64,000 nt of DNA from contig NC_052618.1 of NCBI RefSeq assembly GCF_016545825.1, forward strand, positions 60,407,160 to 60,471,159. Reading direction: 5' to 3'. The notes beneath the pieces are model-generated. The model was not told the DNA's origin and did no database searches. It saw only the letters and a program-made list of their open reading frames with translations. Positions 45,328 to 57,711 of this stretch are shown here, in pieces. Numbering within the stretch: the stretch's first letter is position 1; each line of letters begins with the position of its first letter. The translations under genes and the position numbers were made by a program. The stretch is from Eucalyptus grandis (Eukaryota; Streptophyta; Magnoliopsida; Myrtales; Myrtaceae).

Positions 45328-46440
45328 AACAGGAAAAAGCTCCAAAATTCATACACCTCAAGCAAAATAAAATCACAACGAGAGAAAGAGTTCCGTATTA
45401 TTCAGAGAAAGAAGATCAATAAATTAAAGGAACAGAGAAAGAATGCCATAACCATTGGACAATTCAGCAATACAAGAAAAGTTTACACTACAGGAAGGAG
45501 ATGTAAGCGACAGGACTCTAGCACACCAAGCACACAAACGAGGGAGGGAGGAGGTTAGAAACAGTAACTATGCGGAAGATGGATGGAAAAATGACTGGAG
45601 GAAGATGAAATAAGAATTGCAAATTTTAAACATGCACACGCACACACAGAGAGACAAGGAATTACATTTTTCAGTAGCAAATCGGCACGGAATGGCTTGG
45701 AGTAAGATAGGATTGGGAGACTTCTTTAAGACCAGAGCAGATGCTGTTGTTAAATGCTTTCAAATACAATGTTCAGTATTAAGATCGAAACGCGAAACAC
45801 TTTCGTTGATGAACATATTAAAAACGTAGTTGAGCATCTAAGCTGTAACCTCGCTGTAACCTCATAACAAAGATAATAAATTGCATTCCATGCGAAGAAG
45901 AAACTGTTCTTGGTCGGACCACCATACATTCACGTCAGAGTATTTCCTTGAAACTCTACTACCGGGCAACTTCACTTCTTCAGTTCGAATTGTTCCCGAT
46001 ACTTTTCCACGTTAACGAGATTAAAGTCATAAATTAGAGGCACCAGCGCACTTACTCGGTGCAGACCGCGGAATCGCAAACCCAACAACTTCTCCACATC
46101 AAATTACACCAAGAAACAACGGACAACGATCAAGAAATCGAGCACTTGGTGCCCACCATTCCAAAAGAGGAAAAAACAGGAATTCCTCTGGCGAGTGGGG
46201 TTCTGAAGATTCCGAGAAAACCACATGGAGACTGAAACGTCGAGAGAACAAAGACCGAAAATTTACCTTAATCGTCTTTCCTTCGTGGCTGTGTCAGCGA
46301 CCGTACAAACCCTAAGGAGGTTCTCCTTCGTGGCTGTGTCAGCGACCGTACAAACCCTAAGGAGGTTCAGAGCGTGGGGAGACAGGAAGTAGTTGACCTA
46401 GAGACAGATTCACTTTACTCTGGCGAAGGAGATATAAGCG
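45208..46440 (-). other. 5' UTR intron and leader exon of the HIR-like gene
   Basis: The first coding exon has an acceptor (ttccaag|gatcc) at 45208, 21 bases before ATG. A donor-like aag|gtaaat at 46267 would close a leader exon running up to about 46440, leaving an intron of about 1,060 bp with a 25-base A run (45297-45322). A 5' UTR intron is common in this family, but the leader is inferred. Within the leader lies a tandem duplication of 45 bp (46280-46369). Confidence 0.5.
46280..46369. repeat. 45-bp tandem duplication in the putative HIR leader
   Basis: ccttcgtggctgtgtcagcg...aaaccctaaggaggttct occurs twice head to tail with no visible differences. Each copy carries an AAACCCTAA telo-box-like motif, an element known in promoters and leaders of growth-related plant genes. 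Confidence 0.8.
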
Positions 46441-46689
46441 TGTCGGTAGATCAACCGGGCTGGGAGATTCTGTGGATTGAAAATGAATTTGAACAAATTC
46501 AAGATTGGTTGCACATCTACGAACTAATTTGAATGATACTTATCAATAAATTTAAAAAGGGATTTTGATATATTATCTTAGGGACATTAAGACGCAACGA
46601 AATTGTTTTGAAATTAGGAAAAAAATTGTAATCTCAATTTCGAATCATGGGAAATTCATGTGATAATGTTATACTTAGAAAATTTAAGA

Positions 46690-48945
46690 TTCTTGAAAAT
46701 TTATCTATATGACCGTATGAGACGACTTTCGCAATCCTTGTGATCTATCACGTAATACTTTTATTCCTATCACATTCATTGCCTCTCCAATATCCTTCAT
46801 TTCAAAATTCTTAAAGAGAAACTTCTTGATTTCATGTGACAAATCAAGATCATTAGTAGTAAGTAAAATATCATAAATATATAGAACTAGAAAAATAAAT
46901 TTGCTCCCATTGACCTTCATATATATACATACATATATACATACGTACGTACACCAACCAACAGTGTTTTTCTTAAACCCAAATGAAGTTATGTTTTTAT
47001 TAAACTTATTAAACCATTGTCAGGAAACTTTTTTAAGTCTATATATTGATTTATTTAATTTATACATCGTGGCTTCCTTTTCTTTAATTGAAAAGCTCTT
47101 GCGTTGATTCATATAAACTTCTTTTTCTAAATTCCCATTAAGAAATGCGGTTTTGACATCCATTTAGTATGACTCTAAATCATAATGAGCCATCAAACCC
47201 ATATTGATTCTAAGTAAGTCTTTCTTGGAGATCGATGAAAATATCTCCTTATAGTCAATGCCATCTTTGTAAGTAATTTATACTGTTTGATATTGCCTTT
47301 TGAGTCACGTTTGTTTTTAAAAAAAACCCATTTATGTCCAACCTTTTTACGTTGTTTAGGCAATTCAATATGGTCCCAAAGTTGGTTTTGATGTATAGAT
47401 TTCAACTCTTCTTTCATAACATTAAACCATTTATTAGAATCTTCATATTCCATGGCTTAAGAAAATAAACCTAGATCATTTCTAATTCTTAAATCAATTT
47501 CTGACTCTTGTGGATAAACTACAAAATCATTGGAAATATTCTGTCTCCTTTCTTGTTGAGATATTCTTAATACTTTTTCTTGCGGTTCAACTACTGTAGG
47601 TTTAATGTCGACATCTTTATTATGGAGTGTTTGATCATTCATTTCTTGATTATTGTTGGGTTGAACTATAATATCAAGAACAACAGCGTTAAAAGTCTTG
47701 GGTATCTAAACTTCCACCCTTACTTCTTCAATATAAGCTTCATGCATTCTTTCACTACCGCTTATGTTGCCACCTAGTATTTCTAAATTCAACAATTCTC
47801 GTACTATGATTAAAATAATAAAATTTACACTCTTTGGATTTCTCTACATAACCAATGAAGTAACCATTGGTCGTTCTTAAATCCAATTTCTTTTTACGTG
47901 GATTGTAAATTCGTACTTTTGCTGGATAGCCCCAAACATGTAGATATCATAAACTAGGTTTCCTTCTTTTCCATAATTCAAAGGGAGCTTTTGAAATTGC
48001 CTTACTAGGAACTATATTTAATAAATACATAGAAGTCTGTAATGCATACATCTATAAAAATAAGAGTAAAGATGAATAACTTATCATAATCCTAACAATT
48101 TACATTAAAGTACGATTATGCTGTTTTGCTACACGATTTTCTTATGGTGTACCCGACATCATATATTGAGCACAAATGCTGTGTCTTTCAAGGAATTTAG
48201 CAAATTGACCCAGATATTATCCTAATTCATCATATTTTCCATAATATTTACCACCTCTATCCGACCTTACTATTTTCACTTTTTTTTTTTTTTTTTATCT
48301 AATTACCTCTCAACCTCTTAATATACATCTCAAATATATTCACTGATTGAGATTTAGCATGTAATAGATAAATACAACCATACTGTGAAAAATCATCAAT
48401 AATGGTGATAAAATAGTTTTCTCCACCAAAAGATAGAATATCAAAAGAACCATATATAGGATTTTAAGAAACTCTGTGCTCTTTGTGGCACTTTGTTGGT
48501 GCGTTTTGTTTGTTTGCTTTTAATATGATCAATATACACTCTAAGATTAGTAAAATCCAAGTTTGAAATAATTTCGTTCTTTGCTAATCTTTACATTCTT
48601 TCCTTAGATATATGACCTAAATGTTTATGCCACAAGCAAAATTCTCATCTACTACACCTCGTTTAGTGCCACCATGATGAAGTAAGGTTATTAATGTCTC
48701 AACAAAAGCATTATCAAGTTTAAACTTGTAGATACCATCACATAAAGTTTTAGTTTCAATAAAATCATCATTCTTAAAAAAACTAAAAGATCAATAACCA
48801 AACTTACAAGAAAATCTTGTTACATTAAGTCTTGACAAAGAAACTAAATTGTAAGAAAATGTCGGTACATAAAGGATTTGAAACAAATGTAAATAATGCC
48901 ATGTATCTAAGACTAAATGATAAGTGCCAAAGCCTTCAACTTGAG
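46690..48945 (-). pseudogene. Copia pol remnant, block B: reverse transcriptase to integrase
   Basis: It extends further than block A. Minus-strand pieces from the left: RT palm region (46705-46920, FIFLVLYIYDILL, the Y-x-D-D box decayed to YIYD), an RT piece (about 47155-47050, TAFLNGNLEKEVYM), the RT N-terminus (47193-47453, KELKSI-like, KQRKKVGHKWVF), then post-integrase, integrase and GAG-pre-integrase as in block A (47580-48945). Stops and shifts are frequent. Truncated at about 46690, beside the HIR leader, so RNase H and the 3' LTR are missing. Confidence 0.85.
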
Positions 48946-51343
48946 TGTTGACACCTAAATTTTGGTGACCCTAGTCATTCATTTATTGCATAGAAAATTA
49001 TGGAGTAATTTTTAACCCCTAAACAAAAATATTAGAATTAAATTGTATAACATGTGGTTTTAAGAGCATTTTTTTTCTTATTGCATTTATATTGGACTAG
49101 TGATGGATTGATTTGACTTGATGGTTTCAAACTTTTATTTAGTGAGTTGCATTTACAAGGAAGAGTCCTCACGCAAGAACTTGGGGGGAGGGCTAAAGAA
49201 AGACCTCATTTTGTCTCAATAGGTCAACAAAAAGTGAGGTCTTCTCTGACAAGGTGCACAAAGAGAGAGGATGTGAAAGAGAGAAAAGTTAAAAAAGGGG
49301 AGTTGTCTTCTTCCAATGGGGGTCTTTGAGCATCAAGCTCAATGTTTGTAACTTCGCCGTCCGCGGTTGTCAATCCTTCATCGACCGTTGCCTGCTATTG
49401 TCCCGACTGTCATCATTGCTATTGTCTCGACTGTCACCATTGCTACCGCCCCTAGTGTCGCCGCACTTGCTCCCATTGCCGACGCCTACAACCTGCTACG
49501 GCCTCCCTTCTTCCGGCAAACTCCCTTCTTCCACTGCATGCGTCTGCTATTCCTCTATCGATTGCCGCTGTTGCTCAACCAAGCCTACACCCGTGCCACC
49601 GCTGCTATTGCCGACCAACTTGACGCCACGCCACAATGTTCTCGCGACCTAGCGTACCTCCCTATTGAGCTGCAGGTTCCTTTAGCAGCGAAGCATCCAG
49701 TTTGGTGTATTTCAGCTCGTGATCCATCCAACAACAAAGTTGTGGCACCATCCTCCATTGTTAACTGTTACCTGCTGAATCGTGAGTCTTTGCACCTAGC
49801 CACGCTGATTCCTGGGTTCCTTGGCGTGCTCAACCTTACAAAAACCTACTTTGCTAGACTTTGCTTAGCCTTGTGGAGTCCAGACAACCCCTCTGGCATT
49901 GTTGGGTTCACGTCAATATCGGTGGCATTCTAGTTTCAGTAGTCCCCCTCGTTGAGAAGTTCTGCTACCTGAAGGCCTGTCCGCGGATCGTACCGAGAGC
50001 CCCCACTGAACTCACTCCTTGCCGTTGCATCCCGTTTTGCAATCAAATAATCCAAACAAGGTAATTTTATTGAATCAAATTCCATCTCAATATTATTTCC
50101 TAAATTGGAATATTTGATGGTAATAATGATTTCATTGAGACTTTAAGCATTATCCAATAGGATTTTTTGGAAAAAAATCATTGTAATTACTAATTTAATC
50201 CGTAAGACTTTAGATCACTTTTTAAATTATTTTGATTTTTTTTTGCACATCAATATGTTTTAATTTTAAAATCATTATAATTATTAATTTGATTCGTGAG
50301 ACTTCAGATCAATTTTTCAACTATATTGATTTTTTCTTGCATGTTGTATTGTTTAGGATTAGAATAATTGTTAATTTAATCCATAAGACAATTGATTATT
50401 TTTTTCAATTATTTTAACCCTTTACTTGAATTCTCGACGAATATCTTTAATAGGTTTGATATAATGCTTATATTTGGAAATTGCTTGTTTTGGAAAACAC
50501 CCGAAATAATCAAATTGTGTATTAAATATGATAGTTTCCTAAATTAGGATTGCATGTTAGAATATGTAGGATTTCTAGATAACATTGTCTAGTTTGAATA
50601 TGATTGCATGTTTGGATAATTTTAGAATAGATTTGAATGGATTCTAGATAGCATTTTCTTTCATAAATAGGGTACTAGATAATGCTTGCATGTTTAGAAA
50701 ATGTTGCTTTTTAAAAATATTTTTCTAAAATATGATAGGATTTAGGTCAAATTAATCCCTAAACTAGATTAGATAACTATTCATTTTAGATAGTTTAATT
50801 AGGGATTTTATTAATTTCAAATTTTAGAATAAAAATACAAAAACAACTCATGCGTGTCATATAAGTTTATATTTCAAGACAAGAGAACCCAAAAAATAAA
50901 AATAAAAAATTGCTTTGGTGTGCTTAATTCTTTTGATGCAATTTATTCGATTCATTAAGTGTTTAATAATGGTTGTGCACCTGCATGGCAACCCCATTGC
51001 ATGATAGTGATTTAGGCTAAAACCAATCCAGACTGCTTGCAAAGATATTTTGAAAAAAAAAATGATATCGAAAGGGTATTAGAGAAATCTAATATAATTA
51101 AGTCCTCGTACCCAAATTCTCCAATTTGTAAGAGTAAAATAATTCTTCTGTTATTTTACTTATATGTCAAATCTACCTATTATAAACTAATTAGTAGTGG
51201 CTCATAAATAAAATTCATTTGCATGTTAAAAACTTGAATCTAAGTTGTGAATTAGTATGGGCTTAGAAGAACCCAAGCTAAGTATAGGTTTAGTAGTCCA
51301 TTAGCCAAACCCTAAGTGCTGCACCCGAGGTTAGGTTGCAACA
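48946..51343 (+). mobile_element. Solo Tat-type gypsy LTR (family X), block B copy
   Basis: It begins TGTTGACACCTAAATTTTGG after TTGAG (48941-48945) and ends TTGCAACA followed by TGGAG, a one-base-changed target duplication. It is the same insertion as 24295-26721 and retains the original TG start. The central frames (49147-50064) correspond to those in block A without improving similarity to any protein. Confidence 0.88.
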
Positions 51344-51705
51344 TGGAGCCTTGTTTCTATTCCCCGTGAGACTTTATGGTTTAGATCGTAAGAAATCATT
51401 GCATCGTATTTGACACACTAAAGGTGGCATAAGAATCAATCCATTAAGTATTATGAGAAACTTCAATAAAGCTTGATTCAAAACATACTAAGTCACAAGA
51501 CTTATTTTTCTTTTCGAATCACGCTTTAGACAATCTTTTTTCAAGTAGCTAACATCATTACAAAAGTGACACGTAATAAGATTGTATTCCTTTTTGTGGA
51601 TTTGAAAAGCCATAGAAGATTTATTCATGACGTGTAATCATATCTTCTTGCTCCTTCCACCTTTTCTTTTGGAATTCTTTTAAGTTTCTTGATAACTTAG
51701 GAAAT
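51344..51705 (-). pseudogene. Copia protease and zinc-knuckle remnant, block B
   Basis: Matches 26722-27093 of block A, including the cacaagacttatttttcttt and agtagctaacatcattacaa strings that encode the knuckle on the minus strand. It ends where the gypsy LTR segment replaces the following part of gag. Confidence 0.8.
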
Positions 51706-54690
51706 TGTGGCACCCCTTGATGCCTCCTGATCCGTTCGGATCACCACAAGCACTACTCTCTTGTTCTAATTAGTAAACCACTATGATACCATTTATTTAT
51801 AGCATGTCCATAAATCCTGGGGGTTAATTTTTTTATTTTTTTTAAATTGTCCCAGCGCAGTTCATATAACAGAAGCATAATCTAATCTCCCTATCCCATC
51901 TCCAGACAAACAATAATGCAATGCACACCAACTATTCATCATATAAAATGATAAAGCCGAGTCACTTTTATTTACATAATCGCGATGGACATCTCGAGTC
52001 GGTACAGCAAAAGGCCAAGGCTTTTAACTATGCTCGGCTAACTCGAAAGAACACGACCTTACATTTGACGTATACATCCATCCATCATCTAGTGTCTGCT
52101 TACCAAAAAGTGTCGTCCTCCACCAGCCATATGCTCGATCACACCCAACCCGGTGCATCAGCCGGAGGCGGCGGCAGCATCTCTATCATCACTCCATCAC
52201 GCTGGACATGAACAGACAAAAACTCCTGGATAACAGGGCCATCAGCAAGACCCACATCGTACATAACCAAGACACAGACTCGGACAAACACCAGACCAGG
52301 TACACTAACACAGGAATGCTCCGTGCACTCCACCTCAACATTGGATGGCAATCCATAGTAAGTACCACGCGCGACTGGTAGCAAAGGCATCTTTCAATTT
52401 GAAATGTTAATCCCCAAAGGGGTGAGTACAACCACTCAGCAATAAAGATCCACCAAACTACACAATGCATCAGACAGAACAATCAATGTATCATAGATAA
52501 AGCACATGTCATTCATGCATTTGAGCATACCTCACCTTACAACCATGCATATATCACCATACAACGTGCATATGCCACTATGCACTTGTACTTATATCAT
52601 CAAGCAGCCATGCATATTTCATCATACAACGTGCATATACCATCATACACTTGTACATATATCATCAAGCAGCCATGCATATATCACCATGCATTTCATG
52701 CTTGCATTTCCATGAGGTTCATTCCATGCCATATGCACACATCCATGCGCATGATTCAATTTCCAATTTTATCTTTCAAAAGGATCTCATTTCATTCATT
52801 TTTTTTTTCAGGGACCAGTGTTTGCATCCCTCATTTATCGCTCGCACCCAACCTGGCATTGCGAGGAGCCTCCGGCACACACCTCCGGCATCCGGCACAC
52901 ACCTCCAGGCATCTCATACCTCAATTGACATCACGAGGTATCCCCCCGGCACACACCTCCAGGGCTTCCGGCACACACCTTCGGGTATCCCGACACTTCC
53001 GTGGAATCCGGCTCACACACTCCGGGCATCCCGACACTCTCGGGGCATCATTGGCTCACACCTCTGACGGTATTCTCATCATCATGCTTTATTTTTTTTA
53101 TATATATATGTATCACATTATCAACATGGCATATGATGTGATGGTAACAAAGGTCTAATTCAGCTCTTGATATTATATATCATGCCAAATTTAACCACAT
53201 ATGCAGCAAAATAAATCACTCAAGACATTGTATCACATAGAGCAAATTCATTTATTTTTGAAAATGCAGTAATTTTCGGATAAAAACAGAATACATTCCT
53301 TTAGTTAAAATGCTTGAAAAATTAATAAACGGTCTTAATAAATTATAAAAATTTGACATGTTATACAAAAGATCTAGAGGAAAATATTTCATGAAGGACA
53401 CTTCACCAAAAGAACATCATACAATTTGGTACAGTCCATGTAACACAGCCTTTATAATTTCGAAACATTGCCATACACAGTTTCATTCACAAATTCGATA
53501 AAAATCCTAAATCAACTCCAAAAATTCTGAAATTATGATATGTTATAGAAAAAATCCAGAATTAAATATTTCATGAAGAACTAGAAATAAAATTCGTGAT
53601 AGATTAAAAATTATAATAACCATAACCGTCCATAACCCTCGGCATCGAATTCCAGATCTAACCATTTCGAATAAAACTTGTTTCACCAACCTAAACTCAT
53701 TCATTTCCCTTAAAATTTTATTATATTACTTCTAAACATGTCATATTCAACTTTCATTAAGAACACGAGATCAAATTCCAATCGGATAATTTTATAAAAT
53801 TTACAGAATCACACTAGGTCAGTATTGCGATTTCCAGATCTAACGTCTTCAAAGAAAAATAGTTTCATCAGTCTATACTTGTTCATTTATTCTGAAATTT
53901 TGATATGTTTCTCTCCATGAAGTCCTCTATAAATTTTATCAAGAAGTAAAAGTGAGATTCCAACTAGAAAATCACATGCAGCTCACAAAATCATCAAAGG
54001 CCGGACTGCCTTTCTAGAAAACAGGATGCTAGGCCAACCTACTTCTCCCCAAAGCTTCGAAACTCATCACTTCTATCACCACCGAAGTCTACCATTCGTC
54101 GCAACATACATCACAGTAAGCAAATGGTAGGTTAATGGACTCTACTTACCTCAGATTCAAAGAAAACACAGCAAGCAAACGGAGGGGCAAGGCGGCTCGA
54201 CGGCGGGACTCGGCGCACGCACAGCAGTGACAGACTCCTTCTTCCCTTCTCTCTTCCTCTCTTCCTCGCACACGAAAGCTCTCTCTCTCTCTCTCTCTCT
54301 CGATCGAAAACCCCCTCTCCTAATCCACCTCTCCTCTTTTCTTCCCCCTCAATGATTTGCAATCATTTGGTTTTTGCATGGCCTCTTACACTTGGCTAAT
54401 CTCCTTAGCCACTTGGCCAATTTGCCATGCAACTGGTTGGGCTTAATGGGCCGGGCCTCTTCCCTTCGGTAGACGGTAACAGCAGCCCCTTTTGGGCTTC
54501 ATGGGCTAGGCTTGTTGGGCCGGTCGCATAGGGGAAACAGTGGGCTGGTCTTGGGCTTAAGAAAATCAACCCATTCTTCTTTAATTTTTCCCCATTTAAT
54601 CATCACCTAAGTATACACCTAATTTACCAATTCATATGGCCATAATATTATGTAACATAATTTAATAAATTCCCAACTTATAAAGTGCAC
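51706..54690 (-). mobile_element. Gypsy LTR segment (family Y) specific to block B
   Basis: This 3-kb segment is absent from block A, where about 135 bp of gag (27094-27229) stand instead; it therefore came in with a small deletion or replacement. Near its left end a tRNA-Met-type primer site is present on the minus strand (ctatgatacca at 51781-51791), and inverted TG...CA-like ends lie at about 51805 and 54689. This suggests a 5' LTR plus a cut leader. Inside are a 65-bp tandem repeat (52544-52700), a cggcacacacctcc repeat (52860-53060) and a CT microsatellite (54278-54302). No protein domain was found. Confidence 0.6.
52544..53065. repeat. Two tandem-repeat arrays inside LTR Y
   Basis: At 52544-52700 a 65-bp unit (catgcatatatcaccataca...atcatcaagcagc) is repeated about two and a half times. 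At 52860-53065 a unit of about 20-24 bp, (t)ccggcacacacctccgggcat, recurs seven to eight times with changes. Both give long but meaningless reading frames. Confidence 0.75.
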
Positions 54691-57362
54691 GGCCAAGATA
54701 AGGAATTAAGTATGAACTGTACTAAAAAGTACTTATTTACGTTCATTCCCAAGGTCCTTAACTTTGCTACTAAATTCGTCATCTCAAGAACATGTTCATG
54801 CATGGTATGTGAACTATTATACTTTGTGGTGGTCAAAGTATCCATTAATATACTAGCAAGTGACTTATCAGCGGTTCGAAAATAATCTTCCACAAATTTC
54901 ATAAATTCCTTAAAAATGTTAGTCTTGGAAAGAGTAGTATTTAAGTTATTTGCAACTGTTATTTGAATGAATACTAAACATAATCTGTTCGATCTTTCCC
55001 AAGCTTTATGAAAAGTCTTTTTATTATCGCCACTCTCATGAGTAATAGCAGTTGGTTTCTCAACTTGAATTGCCAAATCAAGATCCAAGACACCTAGGTG
55101 CAACTAGATTTGTTCACTCGAATCAGAGAAATTCATTCCATTGAACAAATGAACAAATGAAGCGTGCGAATGACCATTGAACAAATGAACAAATGAAGCG
55201 TGCGAATGAAGTAAAACAGGTACAGATACTAGAAATATGCAAGAAAATACTCATACATTAATGCTTGGGAACATCGCATGATCAGATTCAAACTAAACGA
55301 TACACATACATCACAGTTCTCATTTGGGCAATCCTATGATATACTCATATACATTAAACCATAATGATGCGAATAACTTTAATTTTGTAATTAGAAATAT
55401 ATCTCATTAAAATTTATTTGCTATCTTTGAACATACAAACAAATTTAACAAAAAATATTAATTATCAACTATTATGTCCATGCATTATAAGAAATTGATT
55501 AACCTATGGGTTAATCCCTAAATTCTTATAATAAATGAACTTCAATATACCCATGACATCAATAATGATATTAACATATCAATTTCAATCATAGCATTAA
55601 TTAATTATGGATAATTGAATAAAATAATTCACAAAATAAAAAATTTAAAATACTTAGAGGTTTGACCACTTTGGTGACTAACAAATGATTCTTAGTTGAA
55701 TTTTTAATGTTGTAAAGCATAAACATTCATCAAATTGCACCCAAAGGCAAACCGTTATTAGACCATAAGGGCAAACCTGTAAAATAATAATTTCGGAGGG
55801 GCAAAATGGCAAATAATTAGCTAGGACAAAATCATAATTATCCAGCAAATAGGGGCAAAAAGTAGATAACCATAAGGAGAGCAGAACCATAATTGTGCAA
55901 CACGGAGATTGGCATTAACTTAAATAAGTGTAGAGGGTAAAATCGTAATTAAACCCGCTAAGGGGCAAAAAGGTGAATAATAGGTGGAGGTCAGCAGGTA
56001 AAAACATAATGGGGCTCCATAGGCGCATGTACACGCCTCACTAGGGGTGAGCAGCGGTCTAGGGTCGACCCTGGACCGACCCTAGACCGGCCCAACCCTG
56101 CCGGTCCTGGTCCGGTTCCCAAGGGGACTGGGTCGGTCCTTGGTCCTGAAATTCCAAGACCAACACTGTGCGGATTGGTCCTCGGTCCTAAGAGTTTTTG
56201 GTCGGTCCAACCCTGGACCCACCCTGTATATTATATTATATTATTTATAATTCTTTTATATACTCAAACCTAAGTAAAATGTCTGTTATGTTATATTAAG
56301 ATATTCTATCAATAGCACTAATAGTAATTTCAATTTAAAATTTTTGTTGAGTATTAATTATGTGTCGTTTGTTTTGTTTTCAGGTGTTTAGAAGTTTAAG
56401 TGAATTAACAAGATGTGAAGTTATATATTCATGGTTTATATTAAGTATTTTGAACTTTTTATGGTTTAATTGTATTTTACTAATGAATTTGAGCTGCACT
56501 TTGCTTTTCAATTTGTGTCAAATGGCAGAAGTTTTTGAAGAGTAGAGTAGTATTGCAATTGCTACGGTGATTTGCTACATGATCAAATGCAAGAAAACGC
56601 TTTTGCATATGGTTTTATGAATATTAAAGATAGATGACTACAAGAACTTTCCATCTTGTCTCATGTCTCGATAAGCGGTTAGCAGGTACAAAATTTCTAT
56701 TATTGTGTCATCTTAAATTTGCTAAATATGTATTGGTATTTATAGTTTAGTTGCACAATGCCACATTGTCGATGGATGTGTAATTTGAATGTGTAGGTTT
56801 GCGTTTTTAGGGAGTATAAAAAATAAGACGAAAAAAATTATCGATCGGTCTCGGGTTAACCTGGAATCGGACCGAACCCATTGGGTCGGTCCGGTCCTTG
56901 GTCCCAGGCTCATTAGGGTCGGTTCTCGGTCCTAAAAATTGAGGACCGACACTGTACAGGTTGGTCTTAGAGTTAGGGGGTGGCCTAGACCAACTCGGAC
57001 CATGCTCACCCCTACGCCTCACCCCTGCACACACCTACACTGCAGTGTGCACGCTAGGCACATGGCATGTGGATTCCACGCATTCGACCGTCCAGTGCGA
57101 GCGAGGGGCGCGTGGGGGCACGTGGATTCCACGCGCCTTCATCCTCTTCGCACCTCTTCGTCAATTTTCTTCACTTTCGCCTTGTTTTCGCCTGTTTCCT
57201 TTCATTATTCGGGTTTCCTCCGACAACCCTTTCAAAAACAATTCAACGACAGCAAATAACAAGAAAAAGACTAATGTCATTCGATGAATCTTCATCCATA
57301 AACCATAAGATTTCAATAAGCGAAAAAAATTATGAAATATTAAACCACGCTTTGATACCAAT
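54691..57362 (-). pseudogene. Copia gag and leader, block B, with hAT insertion
   Basis: The UBN2-type gag (54701-55103 on the minus strand: RSNRLCLVFIQI, FMKFVEDYFRTADKSLASIL, VAKLRTLGMNV) and the leader match 27230-28904. Differences: a 36-bp tandem duplication at 55137-55210 (ccattgaacaaatgaacaaa), one leader repeat unit less, and the hAT-like element at 56042-57014. The primer site gctttgatacca lies just before 57363. Confidence 0.85.
56042..57014. mobile_element. hAT-like non-autonomous element with 8-bp target duplication
   Basis: The element starts TAGGGGTGAGCA and ends TGCTCACCCCTA (12-bp perfect inverted repeats). It is flanked by CGCCTCAC at 56034-56041 and 57015-57022. The empty site is in block A at 28558-28565. 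The subterminal regions are rich in ggtcggtcc/ggaccgacc strings, and the AT-rich middle has a 61-codon frame without a domain. The 8-bp duplication and TAGGGG tip place it in the hAT superfamily. Confidence 0.92.
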
Positions 57363-57711
57363 TGTAAGCATATAACATAATTCTATAACACGGAAAATAC
57401 AAAACACAAAATTTTTAATCTTTATGATTTTCACGATAAGAAGGATAAAGACATACATTTGTCCATAATGAAATTTTCAAAGTATTTGTTATGAAAAAAC
57501 CGAAAAGATGAAGAAATCCAATTTCTCTCATTTAACCCACTTTTCCTAAACGTATTCTACTTGATAGATGATAAAATAAAATATTCTTTTCACGTCTCAC
57601 GTCGTAAGTGAAGAGAGGACCATATTTTACTTATATAAGGTTGTCAAGGGTGCTTTTCATCAAAACACATTCTACCTTGATGCATTTTCATAAGAACCCT
57701 AACTTGCTCAT
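57363..57711 (-). mobile_element. Copia 5' LTR part, block B
   Basis: Matches 28905-29254, starts TGTAAGCATATAAC and stops where the inverted solo LTR X begins, as in block A. Confidence 0.82.

Noticed and set aside
52580..53158. 192-codon open frame
   Set aside because: It is produced by two tandem arrays within a gypsy LTR and has no domain.
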